Assembly (NCBI RefSeq): GCF_000376565.1
Contig: NZ_BARG01000001.1
Span: forward strand, 1 to 64,000
Direction: 5' to 3'
Source of the DNA: Streptomyces hokutonensis
GTDB lineage: Bacteria > Actinomycetota > Actinomycetes > Streptomycetales > Streptomycetaceae
DNA length: 64,000 nt
A program made the translations under genes and the position numbers. The notes under the pieces are model-generated. The model saw only the letters and a list, made by a program, of their open reading frames with translations. It was not told the DNA's origin and searched no databases. Numbering within the stretch: position 1 is the first letter of the stretch; each line of letters opens with the position of its first letter. Shown piece by piece: positions 24,894-33,609 of this stretch.

Positions 24894-26021
24894 TTACGGG
24901 TGGAGGATCACCAGGTCGTCCCTGTGTACGACTTCCCTCTCGTACGACGGCCCCAGCTCCCGCGCCAGTTCCCTGGTGGAGCGGCCGATCAGCTGGGGGA
25001 TCTCCTTGGCGTCGAAGTTGACGAGCCCCCGCGCGACCGCGTGTCCGGCGCCGTCCCGGAGTTCGACGGGGTCGCCCGCGCTGAACTCGCCCTCGACGGC
25101 GGCGATTCCGGCCGGCAGCAGTGACATCCGGCGCTGTACGACCGCGCGCACGGCACCGTCGTCGAGCGTCAGCGAGCCCTGGGGTGTGGACGCGTGCTGC
25201 AGCCAGAGCAGCCGGTCCGCGGAGCGCTTGCCGGTGGCGTGGAAGTACGTCCCTGTGTCGCCCCCGCTCAGCGCGTCGGTCGCGTGGACGGCGCTGGTGA
25301 GCACGACGGGGATGCCGGCGGCCGCGGCGATACGGGCCGCCTCGACCTTGGTGACCATGCCGCCGGTGCCGACGCCGGCCTTGCCCGCGCTGCCGATCTC
25401 GACGTGCGCGAGGTCCTGCGGGCCGCGCACTTCCGCTATCCGCGAGGTGCCCGGCTTGCTGGGGTCGCCGTCGTAGACGCCGTCGATGTCGGAGAGGAGG
25501 ACCAGCAGGTCGGCGTGGACGAGGTGGGCGACGAGGGCGGCGAGCCGGTCGTTGTCGCCGAAGCGGATCTCGTCGGTGGCGACGGTGTCGTTCTCGTTGA
25601 CGATCGGCAGGGCGCCCATGGCGAGGAGTTTGTCGAGGGTGCGGGAGGCGTTGCGGTGGTGGGAGCGGCGGCTCATGTCGTCGGAGGTCAGCAGGACCTG
25701 GCCGACTCGGATGCCGTAGCGGGCGAAGCTCGCGGTGTAGCGGGCCACGAGCAGTCCCTGGCCGACGCTGGCGGCGGCCTGCTGGCGGGCCAGGTCCTTG
25801 GGGCGGCGGCGCAGGCCCAGCGGGGCGAGGCCCGCGGCGATGGCGCCGGAGGAGACGAGGACGACCTCTCTCTCGCCTCCGCTGCGGCTCTTGGCGAGGA
25901 CGTCGACGAGTGCGTCGACACGGTCGGCGTCCAGGCCGCCGGCCGCGGTGGTCAGTGAGGAGGAACCCACCTTGACGACAATCCTGCGGGCCTCGGTCAC
26001 GGCCTGCCTTGCCCCTGCCAC
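24894..26021 (-). CDS. proB: glutamate 5-kinase
   Basis: 375 aa from GTG 26021, with GGGGA about 9 nt upstream; a second GTG (VTEARRIVV) 7 codons in is possible. The amino-acid-kinase core has VVKVGSSSLT, LVSSGAIAAGL, VNENDTVA and GTGGMVTKVEAA. A C-terminal PUA domain occupies about residues 285-370. It phosphorylates glutamate as the first step of proline synthesis. Usually found directly downstream of obg in actinobacteria; here about 12 kb of envelope and secretion genes lies between them. Confidence 0.96.
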   Translation of the reverse strand: MAGARQAVTEARRIVVKVGSSSLTTAAGGLDADRVDALVDVLAKSRSGGEREVVLVSSGAIAAGLAPLGLRRRPKDLARQQAAASVGQGLLVARYTASFARYGIRVGQVLLTSDDMSRRSHHRNASRTLDKLLAMGALPIVNENDTVATDEIRFGDNDRLAALVAHLVHADLLVLLSDIDGVYDGDPSKPGTSRIAEVRGPQDLAHVEIGSAGKAGVGTGGMVTKVEAARIAAAAGIPVVLTSAVHATDALSGGDTGTYFHATGKRSADRLLWLQHASTPQGSLTLDDGAVRAVVQRRMSLLPAGIAAVEGEFSAGDPVELRDGAGHAVARGLVNFDAKEIPQLIGRSTRELARELGPSYEREVVHRDDLVILHP

Positions 26022-26111
26022 GTGCTGACTTCCCCTCGCGTAGGTACGGCTGCCCGCGCGGCAATCTACGCGAACAGGGCGGGGGCCGTGGATCGGTCCA
26101 GTCATCGGACA

Positions 26112-26167
26112 GCCGTCCGTGACCGTCCCGTCGGTCCGGCGAGGGACCTTCGGTGGTCACGGACGGC
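26112..26167 (-). terminator. terminator downstream of the phospholipase-D-like gene
   Basis: GCCGTCCGTGACC (26112-26124) and GGTCACGGACGGC (26155-26167) form a perfect 13-bp stem with an inner GTCCC/GGGAC stem. It separates the phospholipase-D-like gene from proB. Confidence 0.75.
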
Positions 26168-26195
26168 CGTGGGAGTCCGCCACGTTCAGGGTGTC

Positions 26196-27365
26196 TCAGG
26201 TGCCCTGGTCGCAGGCGTGCGGGTTCGTCCACAGGGTCTGGAACTGGTCGATATAGCGGTTGGTGACCCATCCGTCGATGACCCGCAGCATCACGTCGTT
26301 GGCCCGGTGCGCCGAATTGTCGGTGAGGTTGTAGGAGCCGACGAACACGGCCTTGCGCCACTCGCTTGCGTATTTCGCGTCGATCAGGAGCAGCTTGTTG
26401 TGGCTCCAGCCGTCGCAGCCGATCTGAATGTCGTCGACCCCGTACTTCTGGATGATGTCCTTGCCGGACTGCTCCTGGACGATGATCTTGACATCGCAGC
26501 CGAGGTTCTGGAGCCGGTTCAGCTGGGTGATGATCTCCCGCGCGTAGGTCTCGTCCTCGACCAGGCTGGACTCCATCCAGATCCGGTCGTTGCCGTCCTC
26601 GCACGCGCTGACATTGCCCAGAACGTCGGCCACCCGGTTGCTGTCGGGCTGCGGGAAGAAGTAGGCCTTCGACAGGTCGTTGCTGCCGTCGACGGTCCGG
26701 TCGGCGTCGGTGCTCCAGGTGACGCCGCCGTAGGTCCAACTGCCCGCGTACAGGCGGCGCCAGTAGTTCACGTAGGCGGAGAACAGCAGGGCGTCGTCGC
26801 GGCTGATCAGCAGGTTCTGCGCGTGCTGGGCCTGCCACGCGCCCAGGTTGCTGGAGCTCTGCAGCACCAGCTTCGTGTCGCCCTTTTTGATCACGAAGAA
26901 CTTGTTGTGCATGGCGCCGTGGGCGGTGTCCATGCAGGAGTTTCCACAGGCCGTCCAGTCGATTCCCGCGGCGGTGAAGATGTTCGCGATGTTCTGACTC
27001 GACGGGCCGAGCACGATACGCACGCTCACACCGGCCTCGGCGGCCGCCGCCAGTGAATTCGCGAGCGCGGTGCCGCCGCCGTCGTCCTCCCAGTTGTAGA
27101 GCGCTACGCGAATGTAGTCGCCGGTCTCGCCCGCCTTCGCCGCGGCGGTGGTCGCGTCGATCTTGGCCTTGATCTTGGCCGCTATGAGGCGGTCCTCGAT
27201 CCCGGCGCCATAGGTGAAGCAGACCTCGTAGTTGCCGGATTCCGAGCAGGTCCCGTCCAGGGCCGAGGCGGGAGGTGCCGAGATCACCGCCGCCATCATC
27301 GACAGGATGAGCAGCAGAACGATTCTGAATGAACGCCTCAAATGCTCGACTTTCCCTTTCTCCAC
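26196..27365 (-). CDS. secreted phospholipase-D-like protein
   Basis: 389 aa. The N-terminus is a Sec signal peptide (RRSFRIVLLLILSMMAAVISAPPASA, cleavage near 36). Two HKD-type motifs are present: MHNKFFVIKKGD at about residues 150-161 and SHNKLLLIDAKYASEW near 320, the latter followed by VFVGSYNLT. Four or more Cys in the mature part suggest disulfides. The PLD superfamily includes phospholipases, nucleases and transferases; the substrate cannot be decided here. First of three consecutive secreted hydrolases ahead of the SARP gene. Confidence 0.88.
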   Translation of the reverse strand: MEKGKVEHLRRSFRIVLLLILSMMAAVISAPPASALDGTCSESGNYEVCFTYGAGIEDRLIAAKIKAKIDATTAAAKAGETGDYIRVALYNWEDDGGGTALANSLAAAAEAGVSVRIVLGPSSQNIANIFTAAGIDWTACGNSCMDTAHGAMHNKFFVIKKGDTKLVLQSSSNLGAWQAQHAQNLLISRDDALLFSAYVNYWRRLYAGSWTYGGVTWSTDADRTVDGSNDLSKAYFFPQPDSNRVADVLGNVSACEDGNDRIWMESSLVEDETYAREIITQLNRLQNLGCDVKIIVQEQSGKDIIQKYGVDDIQIGCDGWSHNKLLLIDAKYASEWRKAVFVGSYNLTDNSAHRANDVMLRVIDGWVTNRYIDQFQTLWTNPHACDQGT

Positions 27366-27382
27366 CGATTCAGGACAGGACG

Positions 27383-28204
27383 CTAGAGACCCGCGACGCC
27401 GTTGATCCAGTCGAGGCTGGTGGGGACGGTGGCGGCCACCATGGGGCCGTTGCAGACTCCGCTCGAGCTGTTGTAGTAGACCCAGGAGGTCACTCCGACC
27501 TGGTAGCGCAGGCCGTCGACGAGCTTGAACTGCGGGCCGCCCGAATCTCCGGAACAGGCCATGCCGTTGCCCTTCGAGCTCTTGATGCCCCGGCCGCCGA
27601 TCCAGTCCGTTTCGTCGATGTCGGTGACCTTGATCGTCGCCCGCTTGAGGTGCACGGACGCGGCACCACCGATCTTGCTCTGCGAACCCCAGCCGAAGAG
27701 GTAGTTCGTGGTGCCGACCACGGGGCTGGCGCTCGCCAGCCGGACGTGCTCGGAGTTCGCGTCACGGGTGAGATGGAGCAGGGCGATGTCGTGGTTGGCG
27801 CGCAGCTTGATGTCGTCCACCTCGATCACACCCCCGCCCTCGTTGAACTTCGTGCTCTTGACCCGCACTTGGATCTTGGAGGCGTCCTGCCCGATCCCGG
27901 TCTCCGAGAAGCAGTGCTTCGCGGTGAGGATCCACCGCTCGGCGATGATGGAGCCGCTGCAGAGCAGATTGCCCCGCCCCGAGCCCGCGTCGGAGTTGTC
28001 GTACAGGATCGCGGCGATGCCGTCGGCCGAGGCCGCCGCCTCGCCGTTCACGATCGCCGGGTCCTCGGTCACCCCGTCGCCGCTCGCGCCGATCGGCAGG
28101 GACTTGACGAGGTCGGTGTCGTCCGCCGTCGCGGCGGGCGCACCCGCTCCGAAGAGGCTCGCCCCGACGATCGCGGCGGCGGTCACGAAAGTGCGAATTC
28201 TCAA
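27383..28204 (-). CDS. secreted trypsin-like serine protease (A)
   Basis: 273 aa. Signal peptide (MRIRTFVTAAAIVGASLFGA), a short propeptide, then an IVNGEAA mature-like N-terminus matching the trypsin IVGG activation site. The catalytic triad is His in TAKHC, Asp in NHDIALLHL and Ser in GDSGGP. Paired Cys around His and Ser are conserved. It shares the C-terminal segment DGLRYQVGV and SLDWIN with the next protease, so the two are a tandem duplication. 18 nt from the phospholipase-like gene; likely same transcript. Confidence 0.92.
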   Translation of the reverse strand: MRIRTFVTAAAIVGASLFGAGAPAATADDTDLVKSLPIGASGDGVTEDPAIVNGEAAASADGIAAILYDNSDAGSGRGNLLCSGSIIAERWILTAKHCFSETGIGQDASKIQVRVKSTKFNEGGGVIEVDDIKLRANHDIALLHLTRDANSEHVRLASASPVVGTTNYLFGWGSQSKIGGAASVHLKRATIKVTDIDETDWIGGRGIKSSKGNGMACSGDSGGPQFKLVDGLRYQVGVTSWVYYNSSSGVCNGPMVAATVPTSLDWINGVAGL

Positions 28205-28260
28205 AGCTCATCCTTCGGTTGACGGGGAAAGGGAAGGCGACGCGCGGCGGTGAGCAGGCC

Positions 28261-29067
28261 TCAGAGGCCGGCCACCTCGTTGATCCAGTCGAGACTGGCG
28301 GGCACGCTCGCGTAGGTCTGATAGCCCTGGCAGACGCCGCCGCTGCTGGTGACCGTGGACAGCACGCCGACCTGGTAGCGCAGGCCGTCGACGAGCTTGA
28401 ACTGCGGGCCGCCCGAGTCGCCGTAGCAGGCGTAGCCGTTGATCTTTGAGCTGCGGATGGCCCGACCGCCGTAGTAGTCGACGGAGTTGGCGTCGGTGAC
28501 CTCGACGGTCGCGCGCTTGAGGTAGGTGGACGCGCCGCTGTAGCCGTTGGTCGAGCCCCAGCCGAAGATGTAGTTGGTGGTGCCCTCGGCCGGGTTCAGA
28601 GTCGGCAGACGCACGTACTCGGCGTTGGCCGAGCGGGTCAGATGCAGGAGCGCGATGTCGTGGCTGGTGCGCACCTTGGTGTATTCGACGTTCACCACAC
28701 CGCCGCCACTCGTGCGGTTGAGGCTCTTGACCCGGACCGACAGCCGGTCCGCCGCCAGCTTCGCTCCGTCGCCCTCGATGTCGACGACGCAGTGCTTCGC
28801 GGTCAGCACCCACTCGGCGGCGACGAGCGAGGCGGAGCAGCGGAATGCACCGTCGAGGAGCAGCGCGCCCATGCCGTCGGCCGACGTGGCGGCCTCGCCG
28901 TTGACGACGGCGGGCGACTCGGTGCCACCGTCCGCAGGGGTCTGAGGAAGGGCGAGGACTTCCGCGTCGCCCGCCTCGACGGCGGCAACAGCCGGTGATG
29001 CGGCGGCTGTTGGGGCAGCGAGTGCGAGGGACGCGGCCACGGCCGTCACAACGAGGCGGATTCTCAT
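28261..29067 (-). CDS. secreted trypsin-like serine protease (B)
   Basis: 268 aa from ATG 29067 (MRIRLVVTAVAASLALAAP, signal peptide). VVNGEAATSADG marks the activation site. The triad is TAKHC, SHDIALLHL and GDSGGP, and it ends SLDWINEVAGL like its neighbour (SLDWINGVAGL). The start has only a weak GGA upstream, but the signal peptide begins here and the longer open frame upstream lacks one. Upstream lies a 274-nt divergent control region shared with the SARP gene. Confidence 0.92.
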   Translation of the reverse strand: MRIRLVVTAVAASLALAAPTAAASPAVAAVEAGDAEVLALPQTPADGGTESPAVVNGEAATSADGMGALLLDGAFRCSASLVAAEWVLTAKHCVVDIEGDGAKLAADRLSVRVKSLNRTSGGGVVNVEYTKVRTSHDIALLHLTRSANAEYVRLPTLNPAEGTTNYIFGWGSTNGYSGASTYLKRATVEVTDANSVDYYGGRAIRSSKINGYACYGDSGGPQFKLVDGLRYQVGVLSTVTSSGGVCQGYQTYASVPASLDWINEVAGL

Positions 29068-29279
29068 AGCGGTTGCGTTCCGTTCGTCCGGTCGGGCCAC
29101 CGGGCCGCGGCCGTTCCGGAGGTCCCGCCGGCCGGATCCCGCAGCGCCTGAATGCGTGCACATGCTCGGCTCGGCCGCTGAAAACCGGTTGAACGCGCGC
29201 TGAAACGGGGCCCGGCCGCCGCGGTCCCGGCAGCCTGCCCCACAGATGGATATCAATAGAACAGAGATCGGACGGACGG

Positions 29280-29285
29280 TATAGT
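29280..29285 (+). promoter_or_regulatory. -10 element of the SARP gene promoter
   Basis: TATAGT, close to the consensus TATAAT, about 57 nt upstream of the GTG at 29342, with a poor TAGAAC at the -35 spacing. The surrounding 29240-29300 stretch is unusually AT-rich for this genome. The rest of the 274-nt divergent gap holds nothing else I can name. Confidence 0.45.
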
Positions 29286-29341
29286 CGAAGTAAAGTTACG
29301 GCGTCGTCGGGGTGGGCGCGCCGGGCAGCAGGGGGGAACGA

Positions 29342-30124
29342 GTGAATCGGGTCGAATTCCGACTTCTTGGACCTGTGGGGATTTGGTGCGAGAACCGGCC
29401 GTTGGGACATACGACCCCACAACAGTGCAGCGTTCTGTCGGCACTGCTCCTCAATGCCAACCAGGTCGTCCCCATGGAGAACATGGTGCGTGCGTTATGG
29501 GGGGAGAATCCGACCGATTCCGCCCGTAATGCCGTTCAGGGATATGTGTCGAAGCTCAGACGCATCCTGGCTCCTTTTCCCGACTCCGAGATAGCCACGA
29601 GCCCGCAGGGATATGTGCTGAGAACGGACAAGGAGCGGATCGACCTCCACCGTTTCCGGCGCCTGGTCGACCTGGCCAGGAACGCCGACGCGGTGCGGGC
29701 GAGCGAACTCCTGGGCGAGGCACTCGAGTTGTGGCACGGACCGCCGCTCTCGGGCGTGGCGGGCCAGTGGCTGCCGTCCACGGCCGGCGCCTATCTGGAG
29801 GAGGAGCGGCTCTCCGCCCTCGAGGAGCACGCCGCGGCCGTCCTCGAAGCCGGCCGGGCGCGCGACACGATCAGAGAACTGACGTCACTTGTCGTCGAGC
29901 ATCCCCTTCGTGAGCGCGCGGCGAGCCTGCTCATGACGGCACTGCACAGATCGGGCAGACGCGGTGACGCGTTGACCGTGTTCCGCGACACCCGGCGTCA
30001 CCTGGTGCAGGAACTGGGCGTCGAGCCGGGAAGCATCCTGCGCGATACCCATCAGGAGGTCCTGAGCGACCGGGCGCACCGTCCGCAAGGATCCGTCACA
30101 CCGCTGCCCGACGCCGTGAGGTGA
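29342..30124 (+). CDS. SARP-family transcriptional activator
   Basis: 260 aa, the size of small SARPs such as ActII-ORF4. An OmpR-like winged helix lies at the N-terminus (VEFRLLGPVGIW through GYVSKLRRIL and GYVLRT), followed by a bacterial transcriptional activation domain (DLHRFRRLVDLAR to EPGSILRDTHQEVL). SARPs activate secondary-metabolite or exported-product operons by binding heptameric direct repeats. GTG 29342 with GGGGGG upstream fixes the start. No biosynthetic cluster is adjacent, so its target may be the divergent hydrolase genes. Its 3' end overlaps the convergent glycosyltransferase by 29 bp. Confidence 0.9.
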   Translation: MNRVEFRLLGPVGIWCENRPLGHTTPQQCSVLSALLLNANQVVPMENMVRALWGENPTDSARNAVQGYVSKLRRILAPFPDSEIATSPQGYVLRTDKERIDLHRFRRLVDLARNADAVRASELLGEALELWHGPPLSGVAGQWLPSTAGAYLEEERLSALEEHAAAVLEAGRARDTIRELTSLVVEHPLRERAASLLMTALHRSGRRGDALTVFRDTRRHLVQELGVEPGSILRDTHQEVLSDRAHRPQGSVTPLPDAVR

Positions 30125-31310
30125 CCGCGCGGGACAGCAGCACCCGGCGCGCCTTCCGCGCCACCCGCCGCAGGAACGCACCCGCCGCCCCCTCCCGGTA
30201 CCCCTCGACCTTGCGGGCCTCCCGCGGCTCGGCGAGATAGAGGGAGTCGGGCAGGCCCACCTCGGCGGAGCGGAAGTGCGGATACGCCAGGTACACCCGG
30301 CGACCCCCCTTCTCCAGAACCGCCTCCGGGCGTTTCTTCGACTTGACGAACTCGACCACGTCCAGCAGGAGTTCGGGGCGTTCCTGCGCCACCAAATGCA
30401 GCCGCAGCCGCTCGTCGACCTTGAGGCGGACGGCGACCTCGTCCGTCCAGTGGGCGGCCATCAGCGGCTTGGCCAGCTCGAACTTGTGGCGCCGTACCTG
30501 CTCGCTGTCCGCCAGGTACTTCGGCCCGAACTGCGGGAGCAGGGTCACCAGGAACGGGCGGAGCATCAACTTGTCGCGCTCCACGCCCGGCGGGACCATC
30601 TCCGCGATGAGGTTCATCAACGCGCGCGCGGAGTCGAAGCGCAGAGTGTAACTCCCGCTCTTCGTCACGTGTTTGCCGTCGTCGCGGCCCACCAGGTAGT
30701 AGCAGACGTGGTCGGCGATCACGGAGACGCCGTCGGCCCGCAGATAGGCCTCCATCGTGAACAGCGCGTCCTCGCCGGTGAACAGCGACTCGTCGAACCG
30801 CATGCTGTGCCGATCCAGCAGCGCCCGCCGGAACAGCTTCTGGGCGCTCAGCGTGAACTTGATGTTGGAGTGGAAGACGTCGGTGCGCTCCAGCGTCTCG
30901 ACCCAGGCGGCCTTGGGCGGGACGCGGTTGATGCCCTCGACCTTGCCGAGCACCACGTCGGTGCCGTTGCGGTCGGCCATCGCGACCATGCGCTCCAGGG
31001 CCTCGGGGGCGAGCCGGTCGTCGGCGTCGAGGAAGAAGACGTAGCGCCCGGTCGCCTTGCCGAGGCCGACGTTGCGCGGGGAGCTGGGGCCGCCGGAGTT
31101 CTCCTGGCGGATCACCGTGACGTGGGTCGCGGCGCGGGCGGCGAACTGCTCCAGGTACTCCCCCGTGCCGTCCGTCGAGCCGTCGTCGACGGCGACGACC
31201 TCGATCCGGGCCGGGTCCAGGGTCTGCGCCTCGACCGAGCGCAGGCACTCGACGAGGTACGGCATCGCCTCGTACGCCCCGATGACCACGGTCACATCAG
31301 GCTGCGTCAT
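30096..31310 (-). CDS. family 2 glycosyltransferase, wall-polymer type
   Basis: 404 aa from ATG 31310. GT-A fold: VTVVIGAYEAMPYLVECLRS at the N-terminus, DDGSTDGT and the metal-binding FLDADD. The C-terminal 170 residues are the helical extension seen in teichoic-acid-associated GT2 proteins. It is separated from the CDP-glycerol transferase gene upstream by a strong terminator. Its last 29 bp overlap the convergent SARP gene. Likely cytoplasmic, adding sugar to a wall glycopolymer; donor unknown. Confidence 0.87.
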   Translation of the reverse strand: MTQPDVTVVIGAYEAMPYLVECLRSVEAQTLDPARIEVVAVDDGSTDGTGEYLEQFAARAATHVTVIRQENSGGPSSPRNVGLGKATGRYVFFLDADDRLAPEALERMVAMADRNGTDVVLGKVEGINRVPPKAAWVETLERTDVFHSNIKFTLSAQKLFRRALLDRHSMRFDESLFTGEDALFTMEAYLRADGVSVIADHVCYYLVGRDDGKHVTKSGSYTLRFDSARALMNLIAEMVPPGVERDKLMLRPFLVTLLPQFGPKYLADSEQVRRHKFELAKPLMAAHWTDEVAVRLKVDERLRLHLVAQERPELLLDVVEFVKSKKRPEAVLEKGGRRVYLAYPHFRSAEVGLPDSLYLAEPREARKVEGYREGAAGAFLRRVARKARRVLLSRAVTSRRRAAV

Positions 31311-31401
31311 GGTCACGCGCTCCCCTTTGTCCATTGAATCGCCATCTGGAAGACGGCCGACCGTGTGGAACGGTTGTCCTCCGTCAGCAGGGGATACGCA
31401 A

Positions 31402-31446
31402 AAGAGCCCGGTTTTCGAGGATCACTCCTCAAGAACCGGGCTCTTC
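31402..31446 (-). terminator. strong terminator downstream of the CDP-glycerol transferase gene
   Basis: AAGAGCCCGG / CCGGGCTCTT with an inner GAGGA/TCCTC stem, followed on the minus strand by TTTGC. Lies 26-70 nt past the stop at 31472. Confidence 0.85.
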
Positions 31447-31471
31447 TTGACCAAATTCTGACTCGGTCGGG

Positions 31472-33550
31472 TCAGCCGGCCGTGGGATCGGCCGACAGCT
31501 GGGCCTCCGTCGGGCTCGCCGCGTCACCCGTCGCCGCCGACCGCTCCTGACCCACGTTGCGGGCCTCCGACTTGAGCGCCAGGTCCCGTACCGCGGTGTT
31601 GAACTGCTCGATGGACGTGGGCTCGTCCGGGCCGAGCAGGTACTCCTTGAGTTCCTTGCGGTCCTCGGCCAGCGGGTCGGCGTCCGGGGCGCGGACCGCC
31701 GCCAGCAGCTCGCCCAGTTCGGCGGCCTTGTTGGAGAGGATCACGGCCGCGCGCACCGCGGTGTTCTGCCGCTTGAACTCCTCGACGCCCAGCTGCGCGG
31801 AGTCCGTGACCGCGTACGGCTTGCCGCTCGCGATGAAGTCGGAGACCACGCTGGAGATGTCGGAGACCATCGCGTCGGACACGTTGAAGCAGTCGTACAG
31901 GCGCGGTTCGGCGCCGGAGATGACCCGGTGCTCGAAGGTGCCGAAGGACTGCCAGTACGCGTCGTTCCACTCGGCGCGCAGCCGGGCGATCTCCTCGTAC
32001 TTGGCCAGGTCGACCACGCCGTCGCGGGTGAGCTCGGCCTCGTCGCCCTTGTCGGCGGCGCCGCCGGTCAGCTCGGTGATCCGGGCCTCGATGCGCGCCA
32101 TGTCGGCCTTGGCCTTGCTCTGCGCGGCGGCGTCGGCCTGGAAGCGCGGGTCGGTCGCGCGCTGGGCGGCGGCCTTCTCCACCAGGGCGGTGACCTTGCG
32201 GTGCGCGGAGCCGGCCGCGGAGCTGACGGTGCCGGTGAAGGGGTGCGGCTTGTACAGGACCCGGACCGGCGGGTCGGCCTTGAGCAGCTTCTTCACGATG
32301 TTCTCGCCGGCCAGCAGCAGGGACGTGTTGCCGGGGTCGTTGTCCCAGCCCTCCCAGGTCGGCGCGTACAGGACGGTCGGGATACGGCCCTCGGGCACGC
32401 CCTGCCAGGTCCGGATGGGGGCGAGCTGCGGGCGGCCGACCTCGACGATGTCGTCGTCGCGGACACCGACGTCGGCGATGGCGTAGCGGTCGCGGCCCGC
32501 GCGGCCGGCGGTCCACACCTCGTCGTAGACCTTGCTGAACGGGTTGACGCTGGCCAGCTTGTCGCTGTCGCCGTGGCCGATGAAGACGTGCTTCATGGTG
32601 GGGACGCGCAGCAGGTGGATGTTCTTGCCGACGTTGGCCGCGTAGAGCGCGACGCGCACGCTGGAGAGGTCCATGTTCATCAGGTGCACGCCGCCGGGGA
32701 CGCAGATGACGGGGACCTTGGTGGGGGCGAGGTTCTGCAGTATGACGCGCTCGCGGAGCAGGACCAGGGGCCGCGACTCCAGCTGCTCCATGGTCTCCAG
32801 CCACATGTTGACCTGGTACGCCGAGTCCTTGGAGCCGGAGAAGCAGAGCACGGTCTGCGGCTGGTACTCGTGCAGCCAGTCGTCGACGGCCTCGAGGATG
32901 ACCTCGGCGGTCGGCGGGATCTTCGTACCCCGTATGTACGGGACGAGCGCGAGGACGTAGAGGGTGCCGAGGAACAGGGTGACGCCGATGCCGATGAAGG
33001 CGGCGACGGCCGAGTTCAGCTGGGCCGAGATCAGCAGGCCCACGACGGCGAACAGGTCGAGGTGGAGCATCTTCTCGGCGGAGCGCTCCAGCAGGCCGAA
33101 CGGCGGGGCGTCCGGGATGTTGATGCGCGAGCCGAGGTCGACGTTGCGGGTGGCGACCGGCATCCGGCGGCGGTTGCGGATCAGCGTGACGACCGCGCCG
33201 TGCGGGGCCTGAAGGCCGTAGAACGCGATGAAGCAGGCGATCGCGCCGTAGAAGATCAGGTGGTCCGAGAGGTCCATGCGGGCCAGCAGCAGGATCAGCA
33301 GGAGCTGGCGGATCAGGAAGCGGATCGAGATGCCCGCTCGGACCTTGCTGAGGCGGTTGACCAGGTAGCTGGCCTGGCGGTGCAGATAGTGGTCGGCGAC
33401 GTAGGTCACGACGGCCGCGGCCGCGAAGGCCGGGACACTCGGGATGAGCGCGGCCAGCATGAGCGCGGGGAAGCCCAGCATCATGAGGACGGCCGCGGCG
33501 AGCTCGGCCGCGCTGCCCACCCGGGCGACGCGGATGGCGGTGGAAATCAC
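31472..33550 (-). CDS. CDP-glycerol glycerophosphotransferase-like membrane protein (TagF/TarF-like)
   Basis: 692 aa from GTG 33550. The N-terminal 250 residues contain about five or six TM segments. The remainder is a GT-B CDP-glycerol:polyglycerophosphate transferase-like domain with KHVFIGHGDSDK, VLYAPTWEGWDN, VLYKPHPFTG and the signature SDISSVVSDFIASGKPYAV. A long charged helical insertion (about 475-570) interrupts the domain. It would polymerise a glycerol- or ribitol-phosphate wall polymer at the membrane. Soluble TagF lacks such a membrane part, so this is a distinct architecture. Confidence 0.87.
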   Translation of the reverse strand: MISTAIRVARVGSAAELAAAVLMMLGFPALMLAALIPSVPAFAAAAVVTYVADHYLHRQASYLVNRLSKVRAGISIRFLIRQLLLILLLARMDLSDHLIFYGAIACFIAFYGLQAPHGAVVTLIRNRRRMPVATRNVDLGSRINIPDAPPFGLLERSAEKMLHLDLFAVVGLLISAQLNSAVAAFIGIGVTLFLGTLYVLALVPYIRGTKIPPTAEVILEAVDDWLHEYQPQTVLCFSGSKDSAYQVNMWLETMEQLESRPLVLLRERVILQNLAPTKVPVICVPGGVHLMNMDLSSVRVALYAANVGKNIHLLRVPTMKHVFIGHGDSDKLASVNPFSKVYDEVWTAGRAGRDRYAIADVGVRDDDIVEVGRPQLAPIRTWQGVPEGRIPTVLYAPTWEGWDNDPGNTSLLLAGENIVKKLLKADPPVRVLYKPHPFTGTVSSAAGSAHRKVTALVEKAAAQRATDPRFQADAAAQSKAKADMARIEARITELTGGAADKGDEAELTRDGVVDLAKYEEIARLRAEWNDAYWQSFGTFEHRVISGAEPRLYDCFNVSDAMVSDISSVVSDFIASGKPYAVTDSAQLGVEEFKRQNTAVRAAVILSNKAAELGELLAAVRAPDADPLAEDRKELKEYLLGPDEPTSIEQFNTAVRDLALKSEARNVGQERSAATGDAASPTEAQLSADPTAG

Positions 33551-33609
33551 TGATAAACCTGCTCTTAGGGGTTTTGAGTAATTTACCGGGATCTCAGAGT
33601 CAGGCTTTA

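Noticed and set aside
24292..26838. Continuous 848-codon minus frame spanning proB and beyond
   Set aside because: Only the last 155 codons, after a strong ribosome binding site at 24759, look like protein. The rest is an out-of-frame shadow of proB and the phospholipase-like gene.
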